Shown here: positions 48,170 to 58,920 of the stretch, piece by piece
How positions within the stretch are numbered: position 1 is the stretch's first letter
How the letters are laid out: every line of letters begins with the position of its first letter
DNA from: Phyto melanocephala
Lineage: Eukaryota; Arthropoda; Insecta; Diptera; Rhinophoridae
Assembly (NCBI GenBank): GCA_941918925.1
Contig: OW799233.1
Coordinates: 46,523,341-46,587,340 of the forward strand
Direction: 5' to 3'
DNA: 64,000 nt
Program-made: the position numbers and the translations under genes
The notes under the pieces: model-generated
Told to the model about the DNA's origin: nothing
The model's database searches: none
What the model saw: only the letters and a program-made list of their open reading frames with translations

Positions 48170-48735
48170 TACATATTTTCCATTAAAAGCCTACCGGCGT
48201 TAAATCGCACGAAGCAAGTGTCCAATTGACACGTCCTTTTTTTGAGATAATACGCTCACCAAACTTACTGTTCAATAAGTCGATAGCAACGTGGCTTGTG
48301 GTATCGTCCTATTGAAACCACATATCGTCCAATTCTATGTTTTCTAATTCGGGCGAAAAATAATCATTAATCATGGCGCGATAACGATTGTCATTCACAG
48401 TAACGTGACGATCGTTATTGTCGACGAAAAAATATGGCCCAATGATGCCGCCGGCATGCCAACTGCACCAAACAGTTATTTTTTGTGGATGAAGTTGTGA
48501 TTCATGAAGCACATGTGGATTTTCACCAGACCAATAAAATATGCATTATTATTGCTTATTGACAAGCCCATTGAGCTAAAAAACCAGCTCATCTCTGGAG
48601 ATGATTTTTCGATGAAATTTATTATCATGGCGCCTCTACTCTAGATCCCAATCGGAGAACGTACGTCGCATCAAATGGTCCAACGGCTTCAGTTCTTGAG
48701 TCCATTTGATCTTATAGGTGTTGAATCACAATCAC
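48170..48735 (-). pseudogene. Mariner-type transposase remnant
   Basis: The minus strand reads TQELKPLDHLMRRTFSDW, ENPHVLHESQLHPQKITVWC, HAGGIIGPYFFVDNN, VTVNDNRYRAMINDYF, LDDMWFQ-stop-DDTTSHVAID and finally SCDLTP. The second and third catalytic Asp regions are visible (QDGA-like and CDLTP). The first one (ISRDELVF) is damaged, and at least five stops interrupt the frame. It belongs to the same broad group as the fragments at 19.1 and 36.9 kb but is clearly a different copy. Confidence 0.8.
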
Positions 48736-48860
48736 ATTTTTTTCTAATTTAGCCCTGTAATTAGGTACTTAGTTCCTATATTCATATATTCTTGTATTTT
48801 CCCCTTTTTTCACCCCTAAAAAACACCCTTAATTTAACATAAATAACTGCTCTTAATTTA

Positions 48861-49118
48861 GGCTCCACGAAAAGCCCCCCAATGAAATAACGCCCAGGAA
48901 ACAATCCCCAATGAAGTAAACCCCAAAAAATTGGAAATAACACCCAAAAACAGTGAATGAAATAACATCCAAAAATAAATGAAGTAAACCCCAAAGCGAA
49001 CACGAAACAACCCCCAATATTTGGGAGTTATTTCATACGAAATAACTCCCAATGATGAAAATGAAATAACCCCCAATGAAATAAACCCCATCAGCAACAA
49101 AAATGAAATTATGCCCAA
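48861..49118 (+). repeat. Terminal module T1: array of a degenerate ~15-bp motif
   Basis: Built from repeated ATGAAATAACNCCCA-type words in both orientations, including a near-perfect palindrome at 49,021-49,055. The inverted copy is at 50,775-51,041 and holds a perfect 32-bp palindrome at 50,850-50,881 centred on TTTCATATGAAA. Asn/Glu/Ile/Thr/Pro-rich frames here are artefacts of the repeat. Confidence 0.8.
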
Positions 49119-49119
49119 A

Positions 49120-49500
49120 ATTCACAAAAGAGTCAGATTCATTAAGGATTTCATGAAGTCAATATGGACCAACAGCAAAATCGCAAATTTATATATATGC
49201 AACTTCGAAAGTGTGCCAGCATTTAAAATCAAATTATTTTGGTGAAAGAACATACAAAGCTCGTTTAATAGTGACTACTTTTGGTTTTGTAAATAAACTA
49301 AGTCCAGTGCAGTAAATTTCCCCTATACGATGGAAGCAATATCAGATCAGCCACCAACGAGCTATCCTAAAACTTTACGAATGGCTTAAAAATCCAACTG
49401 ATGGGAGACGTTATTATAGTTACAATATTGTAAAGAAGGCAGTAATTTTCTGTAATGGAGATGTGTGGGAGTATGGACAAAGAATTGTTTAATATTTCCA
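49120..49500 (+). pseudogene. MULE transposase C-terminal fragment (module C)
   Basis: Using the cleaner inverted copy at 50,725-50,380, the peptide reads MDQQQNRKFIDVWRP, KARLIVTTFGFVNKL and, after a frameshift, YEWLENPTHGRRFYSYN with VKKAVIFCNGDVRKYGQRIV before a stop. The plus copy has extra substitutions and stops. This is taken as the end of the MULE protein because of its position and shared termini, not from a family signature. Confidence 0.5.
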
Positions 49501-49638
49501 ATATATTTATTTTTGAAACGCAACTACCAAAAAATTATTTTCATGTACATACATAAATAATAAACTTAATACATTATACGTAAGAAATTGTAAAAAAAAC
49601 AAAATGGTTGCTCATGAAATCAAAATGGAGAAAATATA

Positions 49639-49940
49639 GGCTCCACGAAAAGCCCCCCAATGAAATAACGCCCAAACGAAAAATGAAATATTCCCCAAAT
49701 TTTTTTCATACATTTTTGGGTGTTATTTCATATGAAATAACTCCCAATTTTTTTGGGCCGTCTTTCATTTTTTTTGGAAATTATTTCATTTTTCATTTGG
49801 GGTTTTCAAATTATGAAATAATCTTTAATGAAATAACACCCAACAAATTTTTAAATTCGGGGCTTGTTTCATAGCGTGTATAATTTGGGTGATATTTCAT
49901 TTTGTATTCGGGGGTCATTTCATTTTTAAAGCTTTTGGTT
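49639..49940 (+). repeat. Terminal module T2, internal copy
   Basis: It shares the first 35 bp with T1, then diverges but keeps GGGTGTTATTTCATATGAAA and TGAAATAACACCCAA-type words. The inverted copy forms the right end of the composite (51,330-51,636). Confidence 0.75.
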
Positions 49941-50001
49941 TTGGGGGTGCTTGTAAATAAATTATATAAAAATAGGCCTTTTACAAGAAAACTTTTAGCT
50001 T

Positions 50002-50247
50002 GTGAATATATTACAATATCTTTTTAAATACATAAATGATAACGTTCTGGATTTGGATGGTGCGACCTTCGTGACAGACTACGAAATAAGTCTACGGACG
50101 GCAATAATGATTGTTTTCCCTAAATCAAAAGTAATCGGTTGTTGGTTCCACTTTTGCCAAGCAGTAAGGAGGTCCATAATAATAAAGTGTAACCAACTGG
50201 CAGCATTTGTACATACAACGTATATTTTCTCCATTTTGATTTCATGA
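50002..50247 (+). pseudogene. MULE transposase core fragment (module M)
   Basis: The translation contains LDGATFVTDYEISLRTAI followed by VFPKSKVIGCWFHFCQAVRR. The TD-(Y/F)E...A...FP-(x)n-GC-FH--QAV signature is that of the MULE transposase domain, with the catalytic Asp in TDYE and the Cys/His pair in CWFHF. An 81-residue open stretch is all that remains. The inverted twin at 51,273-51,045 (minus) encodes the same peptide with very few changes. Both lack the start and the remaining catalytic region. Confidence 0.78.
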
Positions 50248-51636
50248 GCAAACATTTTGTTTTTTTTTTTACCATTTCTTACGTATAATGTATTAAGTTT
50301 ATTATTTATGTATGTACATGAAAATAATTTTTTGGTAGTTGGCTTTCAAAAATTAATATATTGGAAATATTAAACAATTCTTTGTCCATACTTCCTCACA
50401 TCTCCATTACAGAAAATTACTGCCTTCTTTACAATATTGTAACTATAAAAACGTCTCCCATGAGTTGGATTTTCAAGCCATTCGTAAAGTTTTAGGATAG
50501 CTCGTTGGTGGCTGATCTGCTATTGCTTCCATCGTATAAGGGAAATTTACTGCACTGGACTTAGTTTATTTACAAAACCAAAAGTAGTCACTATTAAACG
50601 AGCTTTGTATGTTCTTTCACCAAAATAATTTGATTTTAAATGCTGGCACACTTTCGAAGTTGCATATATCCTTATTATGAAGAAGACGCATGCGGGCCTC
50701 CACACATCAATAAATTTGCGATTTTGCTGTTGGTCCATATTGATTTCATGAAATCCTTAATGAATCTGACTCTTTTATGAATTTTGGGCATAATTTCATT
50801 TTTGTTGCTGATGGGGTTTATTTCATTGGGGGTTATTTCATTTTCATCATTGGGAGTTATTTCATATGAAATAACTCCCAAATATTGGGGGTTGTTTCGT
50901 GTTCGCTTTGGGGTTTATTTCATTTATTTTTGGATGTTATTTCATTCACTGTTTTTGGGTGTTATTTCCAATTTTTTGGGGTTTACTTCATTGGGGATTG
51001 TTTCCTGGGCGTTATTTCATTGGGGGGCTTTTCGTGGAGCCGAAAATATACATACGTTGTATGTACAAATGCTGCCAGTTGGTTACACTTTATTATTATG
51101 GACCTCCTTACTGCTTGGCAAAAGTGGAACCAACAACCGATTACTTTTGATTTAGGGAAAACAATCATTATTGCCGTCCGTAGACTTATTTCGTAGTCTG
51201 TCACGAAGGTCGCACCATCCAAATTCAGAACGTTATTATTTATGTATTTAAAAAGATATTGTAATATATTCACAAGCTAAAAGTTTTCTTGTAAAAGGCC
51301 TATTTTTATATAATTTATTTACAAGAACCCCCAAAACCAAAAGCTTTAAAAATGAAATAACCCCCGAATACAAAATGAAATATCACCCAAATTATACATG
51401 CTATGAAACAAGCCCCGAATTTAAAAATTTGTTGGGTGTTATTTCATTGGAGATTATTTCATAATTTGAAAACCCCAAATGAGAAATGAAATAATTTCCA
51501 AAAAAAATGAAAGACGGCCCAAAAAAATTGGGAGTTATTTCATATGAAATAACACCCAAAAATGTATGAAAAAAATTTGGGGAATATTTCATTTTTCGTT
51601 TGGGCGTTATTTCATTGGGGGGCTTTTCGTGGAGCC

Positions 51637-52509
51637 TTAATTTATTAGACGATAGCAATTATCAGTCAATGTTCTGCTGAACAATATAAAAAGAAAATTT
51701 TTTTAAAAGTACCAAAAAGAGGCACAATTTTTACCAATTACACAGGCAAATTTTAAAAAAAGTGCGCAAATTTTATTAAATTTTTTTTCGCGTATTAACT
51801 AATGCAATGTGATTTTTTTCCTAGCTTTATGTGTTTAGAAGTTACATTTGCTACCATAAGAGTGCCAATTTATACTTTTTACCCGTTTTCCCCCTTAGTG
51901 CACATTGACAATTAAAAAAAATGGCCAGACACATGTCAGCTTATATTTTTAGTAGATTACACTACCTTTTCAAGTTATTTTGTATCATTTTTAGTTTAGC
52001 AGTTATAAAGCTAACGATTTTAGCTCTGTTTTTTTATCACCGTTTAAGTTCGAATTTTCAGAAGTCCCTTTTAAGTGGTACCCACTGACCACATTTCATG
52101 CGTTTAGCTTTTTGCGTTTGGGCTGTGCGATGATGAATTAGTCAGTCACGTTACTATTTCTTTTGGAATTATTTCTTGTTTTACTGTTGCTTTAATTTTG
52201 TGCCTAACTGTGGGTTTACGGTAAATACCTGTTCACCCATTTATTCTCATAATTATATTATTTTAATATAATTGTATGAATATTTTTCCCCCCTAAATTC
52301 ATTATGCCATACGAAAGTATTTTTGTAATTTAACAAACAAGGTAAAATGATTATTATTATTTAAGTATTATACTACAGATTTTACTTTTCGTACAATTTA
52401 AGTGGTTTATTTAAAAGTTTATTTTAACAAAATATTAATAATGGCAGGAACGAGAATTTTTTCATGGAAACTAATTCAATAAAAGTTTTTGGGATTTAAT
52501 TGATTTTTA
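51637..52509. other. AT-rich non-coding stretch
   Basis: No gene is seen. Confidence 0.4.
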
Positions 52510-53880
52510 TACCCCTCACAGAGAATGTGCGGGTATATAGAGGTTTGTCCTTGATTCTGACCCCTTAAAAGAATTAAGAAAGACTGGAGTCAATTGCGAA
52601 ATGTCCGTCTGTACGTGTGAATCTTAAGATCAGTTTTTTATAGCCTGCCTAGAACCGTGTGTAGTATCAAAATATCAGAATTACTCGGGAGCAAATCGAT
52701 ATTCAAAATTATCATAATCGCCTAATAACTTGTTGAGATGTTAGTAAATAAACACGACTGCCTCGGTGTTTTTCCTTATTTTGAACATAAAATTTAAATT
52801 TTTTTAAGCCCAATGATAATTTATAGCAACATTTGTGAGTATTTATATGATAATAGCTGACCCGACAAACGTTGTTTTGCCATATAAATTATTTCTAGGA
52901 AATATTTATTACATTAAAAAAAACGTAAACCATATATGTTCTACAATACGCAGAACTATCTTAGTTTAAAATTTAACCGAAGTCGTTACGTTATTTAGGT
53001 GAGGCATAAATTGTCCCTTGAGGAGAGTCACCTTAAATATTTAGGAGCATAAAAAATAGATGTTGACCGATTCTCAGACCTACCCAATATGCACAGAAAA
53101 TTTTATCGGTCAAGCCATTTCAGAGGAGTTTAATCACAAACACCGCGACACGAGAATTTTATATATAAGATGTCTAAAGATATTCGAAAAAAAATTTAAA
53201 AAAAATCAGTCACTAATCGGCAGAGTTATAAGCAAAAATAATTTGGACAAAAAATATAATTTTTTTTTAATATATCATTTTTTCAAGCCCCTAAACAATT
53301 TCTCTTTAAGCAAAAGACACAAAAATTAAAAGCCATGGCCTGCAAAACTATTTATTTGCGAGAAAAAGTAACAATTCAGTTTGAATCTAACTAAGATATA
53401 TGCGCCAAAATACAACTATTTTGGGTTTATCCCTTCAACTAACAAAAATAACACACTATAAAAAAGTTTAAGATCTATGATGTCCGCTAATACAGAATGG
53501 CGGTTAATGAATTTATTTATGGGTCATATCTGGTATTTAAAAATTTAACTCCTTAAAACAATATTGAAAACAAATAGAAGAGCTCGACCTTTACTATGAA
53601 AAAATGAAGATCCAAGATGGCGTCCTCGATTAAACGCCGAATATATGAATCAAATATACATGTTACGGCTGAGTACCCTCTAACTCCCACAATATTGGTA
53701 TCAAATAAAGGAGCTTGACCAATACAATGTAGTAAACTATTAAAAAGTGTAAAATCCCAGATGGCGTCTGAAACAAAATTTTTAAACATTAACAATATGG
53801 GTATCAAATGAAAGGGCTTGAGTAGTAGAATACGGTTTACTACTTAAAAATTCAAAATCAACGTAGTGTAGAAAACAAAC
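52510..53880 (+). mobile_element. Old, long HLE-A-related copy with internal units
   Basis: It starts TATACCCCTCACAGAGAATG, has 'atgtccgtctgtacgtg', 'actcgggagcaaatcgatat' and 'gagatgttagtaaataaaca', then successive units with ATCCAAGATGGCGTCC, 'cagatggcgtctg' and 'tatcaaatgaaagggcttga'. The 3' hairpin is missing. Confidence 0.55.
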
Positions 53881-53941
53881 AAGAAAATGGCGTATAACGT
53901 GAAATCTGAACTCTATGCTAAAACACAAATCTATATCTTCT

Positions 53942-54292
53942 TCTATATATATAAAAGTGAAACTCTGCCTGTGTGTGTGTGTGTTAGCTATAGACTCCGA
54001 AACTCTAAAACCAGTCGGACTCAAACTTTGGAAAGTTATTGTACACATTCCAGGGAGTGTTTATGGGTGGAAAAAAGTGGGCGGGGCCACGCCCATAAAA
54101 ATAAGTTATAAGTTTTAGTTACTTGCACTTGACCGATTTTCCTAAAACTTTGCACACATATTGAGCTGTCATAACTATATAATTTCGTGATTAGAAAAGT
54201 GGGCGAAGCCATGCCCATTAAAATTGATATTCAATTTAAATTCACAAGCCATTTCCCTTCATTAAGGGGCGTAGCAACGCACGCCGGGCTTT
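53942..54292 (+). mobile_element. Helitron copy, 3' CTAG lost
   Basis: Same family as 18.0 kb: TCTATATATATAAAAGTG start, 'agctatagactccgaaac', GGGCGGGGCCACGCCC and GTAGCAACGCACGCCGGGC. The expected GGCTAG end is replaced by TTTTACTAAAAATAG, the first monomer of a minisatellite. Confidence 0.8.
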
Positions 54293-54790
54293 TACTAAAA
54301 ATAGAAGTTTTTTTTTTAAATTCACCAAAAATAAAAAATTTTTTTTATATTTACTAATAATAGAAAATTTTTGAAAAATTTACTAATAATAGAAAATTTT
54401 TGAAAAATTTACTAATAATAGAAAATTTTTGAAAAATTTTCTAATAATAGAAAATTTTTGAAAAATTTTCTAAAAATAGAAAATTTTTAAAAAATTTACT
54501 AAAAAATAAAAAATTTTTGAAAAATCTACTAAAAATATAAAATTTTTTAAAAATTTACGAAAAATATAAAATGTTTTGAAAATTTACTAAAAAAATTTGT
54601 GAAAAATTTACTAAAAAAAATTTGTGAAAAATTTATTAAAAAAATTTTGAAAAAAATTTACTGAAAAAAATTTTGAAAAATTTATTAAAAAAAATTTTGA
54701 AAAAAATTTACTAAAAAAAAAATTTTTTAAAAATTTACCAAAAAGAAAATTTTTGAAAAATTTACTAAAATTAGAAAATTTTTTTTTAAT
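54293..54790. repeat. 29-bp minisatellite, array 3
   Basis: The monomer TACTAATAATAG plus AAAATTTTTGAAAAATT repeats with a 29-bp step (starts 54,381 and 54,410). It degrades to the right, where monomers shorten and shift. Confidence 0.85.
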
Positions 54791-54794
54791 TTAC

Positions 54795-55198
54795 TATATG
54801 TGACCTTCTCCGAGAAAAGGGATCTAGTGTGTCGAAAAATGGGTTTAGACTTAATAGTGGGTTCTGGTACCTAAATGGGTAAGAATAAGAAGAAATGAGT
54901 TAGATTTCTGATAAAAATTTATTTATCTCATAAAAACGTTGTTGCGTCGGTCACTGGTTGCGGCTTAAGAATCAAGTATCGAGATCATAACAAACAGCAA
55001 CAATAGCAAACAAAATACGTCAGCACATAGGCATGATGTCACCGAAGTCGGCACCCAATCATAACCAACCATACAAAATCGCATCTCCCAACTTAAGGTG
55101 TGTCCACAGTGATAATGCGCTATGAAACTTTAAATGCGTTTTTCTTAAAACTTCATTTTCACACACTCGGTCCCTGTTCTCGAAAAAGGTCACATATA
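54795..55198. mobile_element. MITE with ~45-bp inverted repeats
   Basis: The left end TATATGTGACCTTCTCCGAG and the reverse complement of the right end (TATATGTGACCTTTTTCGAG) continue with AA-AGGGA--AGTGTGT. TATA occurs at both edges, consistent with a TA or TATA target. It abuts minisatellite array 3. No coding. Confidence 0.7.
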
Positions 55199-55532
55199 AA
55201 GCAAATTATCCATACGTTTATAAATCCGTTTTTGTTTTATGTATTATTTTGTAACGTTTTTGTGAATGTTTTGGTTGCTTTAGTTGTTACATAGTTGTTT
55301 CAAGTCTACCTCTTGTTTATTTAATGTATTAATCCCTTAACATTTATAAACTCTGACGCTTAATTTTCGTACCTTAACCTTCAATAAATTAATATAAAAA
55401 AGGGAAACTTCGTCGTAACTTATGATCGCTTAAAACAAAGTAAACAACAGTAAAGTAAAAAACAGTAAAAGTTAAAGCTTAATTCTCCTTAGATTTCCAA
55501 CAAAAAGAGATTTAGGACCAGCAGGAATAAAA
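55199..55532. other. AT-rich non-coding stretch
   Basis: No gene is seen. Confidence 0.4.
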
Positions 55533-56324
55533 ACAAGTAAAAGCGCTATATTCGGCCGTGCCGAATCTTATATACCCTTCACAACGTGTAGTCATGCAAT
55601 AACAGTAAATTCACGTATGTATGTTAAAAAAAACAAAAAAAAAATAAAAAATAAAAAAAAAATTTAAAAAAAAAAAATTTAAAAAAAAAATTAAAAAAAA
55701 AAAAATTATTATATACATATATAATATATATAAAACAAAAAAAAAATAAAAAAAAAATTAAAAAAAAAAAAATAAAAAAAAATAATAATAAAAATATATA
55801 TAATATATTAAATAAAAAATAAAAAAAAAATAAAAAAAAAAATTAAAAAAAAAATTTTTAAAAAAATTTAAAAAAAAAATTTTTTTGCCTCAGCTGGGAT
55901 TCGATGCCACGTTTTCTCTAACCAGTATACACGTTTGTATGTATGTATGTTGTTGTTGTAATGTTGTTTTTATGAAAAGAAAATCGAGGTGGTCGTGGGT
56001 TTTTGCTCATATCTCAGTTGTTTATGTACCGATGTTTCTGATTTTCAATACCGATCTACTCCCGAATATTTCTGATATTTTAATACCTTACCCGGGTCCA
56101 ACCTATGTCGGGGGGCTTCAAAAAGTTGATTTCAACATACACACGGACAGACGGTCAGACGGACAGACGGACAGACGGACAGACGGTCAGGGCTTAATCG
56201 ACTCCTCTATTCATAAGCTTTCAGAAAATATATACTTTATGGTGTCGGAAATGAAAATTGTAGAAATTTCACACGGAATGACAAACCTATATATACCCTT
56301 TTTCACTGTGTGAAGGGTATAAAA
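55533..56324 (-). mobile_element. HLE-A, full-length copy, minus strand
   Basis: Tail AACAAGTAAAAGCGC, hairpin TTCGGC-cgt-GCCGAA, 'cacaacgtgtagtcatgc', a 250-bp A-rich tract, 'cagctgggattcgatgcca', 'gaggtggtcgtggg', CCCGGGTCC, a run of GACAGACG repeats, and the TATACCC end at 56,324. Confidence 0.85.
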
Positions 56325-57647
56325 ACCGACTAACAATTACTTAAGTTATCGCACAAGCGTTATATTTGTAAATTTATACGTACTCTGGATACAACACGAA
56401 CAGTGTAAATATTCTGGTTATGCAGAAGCCTACAGAAAGTAATGCAGACGACAAAGTCGCTCTCACATTAAGAAGTTGGTACAAGAAGAACTTGTTCTAC
56501 ATAAGTTTAGATGTATGTAAGTATGCACATATGTATGTATGTATGAGTAAACCCTAACTTTTACGTGTCGTAGAAGCGAAAGTATAACCTGTATTAAACA
56601 GTAATTTTGTGCGTTTAAGTAAACAAGAATTGTTGATTTTTCTGCTTCTGTTGGTTCCCAAAAAAAAAAAAAATTGTAAAAATAAATGTACATATATCAA
56701 CCACATCTACACACAAAAGCATATAGAAATAATGAGATAAACACATGTGTAGTTAATAATGTTTCTGCTTAATACATATACGAAACGCTAGATACTGAAG
56801 GAAACCACTGTTTTCGCCGTAAATATAAGAAACATGTTGTGCATGTTTCTCAAAAAAATAAAAAAAAATCATGTATGATGGTTAATACGAGTAGCAAAGA
56901 GATTTTATGCTGGATTTTGTTTTTTGGTTTTCTGACTAAAAATTAAAACCTTCAGCTGTCAGTAGTAGGTGTTTTCAAAAGTTTAATGCAGGAGCTATAA
57001 TATACTTTTTGGTATAATTTATGATTTCTTTCTCATATCTTACAGTTGTTGTAACTTTGCTTTCGTTATCCTTTTCTTGTGCTTGTCTTGTTAAGCAATG
57101 TTTTGAATACAAATTAGTTGTTGTTATGCACATAATTTCATATGTTTTGACTCCTTCTCTGTTTTATATTAATTTAAGAAGTACAATTTTTCTTCTGAAT
57201 ATTTGGTATGATTTGCATATACTTATGTACATGAGCATTTATAATCAAAAAAAAAAAAAGATTGTATGCAAAATTACACATTTGGTGAAAGATAAAAAAT
57301 AATTAATGAAATAATTTCTTTTAAAAAAACATTTAAGTAAAATTATTTATCTATTTATGGATGAGAATATCTTCCACAGATATGGAGTTGAGCGAATATG
57401 TTTTATTAAAATTAAAGAATAACAATAATGTTTTCTAATTACAGAAATAAATTAAGTTTTTAGACTTATTTGTAGAAACAACATTTTAACAAAATCAAAA
57501 TGGTTGCCCTGAATTAAAAACACCAAGTGATCTAGAAAACGCTGTTAGGCCCCCCAATATGAGATGAGCAAAAAAAAAGACTCTTCAAGGAGCAAAAAGA
57601 TCTCACCAAAATTCATGAATTCGAACATGACAAAAAATCCACAACAA
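56325..57647. other. AT-rich non-coding stretch
   Basis: No gene is supported; the frames present lack motifs and splice context. Confidence 0.4.
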
Positions 57648-58000
57648 AAACAAGTAACAGTGCTAAATTCGGCCGTGCCGAATCTTATATACCCTTCACA
57701 ACGTGTAGTCATGCAATAACAATTGTTTGTATCACCATTCATATCATATAAAATACGTACATACATGTAAGAAACATACATATAAAAAACATACTATTGT
57801 AAAAATATAAATTGAGTTTACAAAAAAAAATTACTAAAAAAATATATTAAAAATAAACAAGTAAGAGCACTATATTCGGCTGTGCCGAATCTTTTATACC
57901 CACCACCAATTTTGTGTACATTTAAAGCACAATATTTATTATTTTGTTAATCACTATGGAATAATCTCTTTATAATAAAATATGTATCACTTTCTTTGTA

Positions 58001-58619
58001 GAGGGTGCTTAAAATTTAAGGGCCCATGTTGAAGGTGAACTACACCTAGTCTTTAAATTTGTTTTCTGCATTTCACTTGACATTTCTCAATCTCAAGCTT
58101 ACTCAATTTGATCCGTGCAAGGATACGCAAATGAGCAACGCTTTAAAGTTATTCAGCTTTTGTAAAAAAATGGGCGTTCAAATCAAAATGCATTTTGTGC
58201 ACTTCGTAATTCTTTTGATCAACATAATCATTCAAATTCGTCCACAATCGGGAGAATTGTAAAAAATATTTAAATTTCTGCAAAACAGGTCTGTATAAAA
58301 TGTTAGAAAATCTGTGAATGCCTTCTTAGTGCGTTGAATGGGAACCACTGATGGTTTTTGCGATAGTGTGGCAAAAGAGCAGTCAACCTCGACTCATCAT
58401 CATGCCCAACAATTGAGCATCAACATTGTCATTGAAAATTTGGACCATCAGATAGAGGAGTGTTGCCAAGGATGGGGGGGGGGCATTTGGCCGATATTTT
58501 GTTAAATACATAATTGCACCATACAAATATTATAATTACAAAAAGAAATGTTAATAATTTCCTACATAATTTGTGTTTTATTTAAATTCAACATCGGCCC
58601 TTAAAATTTAACCACCCTT
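58001..58619. mobile_element. Mariner-type MITE, TA target site
   Basis: The inverted ends are GAGGGTGCTTAAAATTTAAG and, reverse complemented, AAGGGTGGTTAAATTTTAAG. Both continue with GGCC-ATGTTGA. TA flanks both sides. Removing the element and one TA restores 'ctttgtataacttcga', which is exactly the HLE-B sequence seen (in the other orientation) at 35.4 and 22.2 kb. No transposase frame is present. Confidence 0.88.
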
Positions 58620-58920
58620 TATAACTTCGATATGCTACTAAAATGCTTTTGTAAATGTAGTCTTTCAATGAAAGTGGGCGTTAAAGTAGGCTTGTCAATA
58701 AAGTTTCTGCTAATAAATACAACTCAGGTATTTCAATATAGTCCTTTATTTTCCCAAAAACTTTGTCAATAGAGAAATTACATGAATTTAAGATAAACCG
58801 TTATATGGGAGGTAGGCGTTAAACTGGGCGTGTCAGCTTAACTGTTTGGCACAACAATTACATTGATTAGGAGGATATATGTAGCAAATTTGATCATCAT
58901 ACCTCTAATTTTGGCGGTTT

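Larger units (their letters stand above)
48861..51636. mobile_element. Composite foldback MULE with interleaved inverted modules
   Basis: The element begins and ends with the same 35-bp inverted repeat, starting GGCTCCACGAAAAGCCCCCC. It is flanked by the 8-bp direct repeat TTAATTTA (48,853-48,860 and 51,637-51,644), as expected for Mutator-like elements. Two further copies of the terminus lie inside (49,639 plus; 51,041 minus). The order is T1-C-T2-M, then C'-T1'-M'-T2' inverted, where M is the MULE core and C the C-terminal transposase part. Arms are nearly identical, so the structure is young. Confidence 0.82.

Noticed and set aside
48782..51658. Many overlapping open frames of 60-120 codons on both strands
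   Set aside because: They are translations of the TGAAATAACNCCCA arrays (Asn-Glu-Ile-Thr-Pro or Trp-Gly-Leu-Phe rich) and their inverted copies; only the MULE core and C-terminal pieces are credible.
57545..57781. Minus-strand frame containing MTTRCEGYIRFGTAE
   Set aside because: The same phrase appears in frames at 6.0-6.35 kb; it is the translated 3' block of HLE-A, not a protein.
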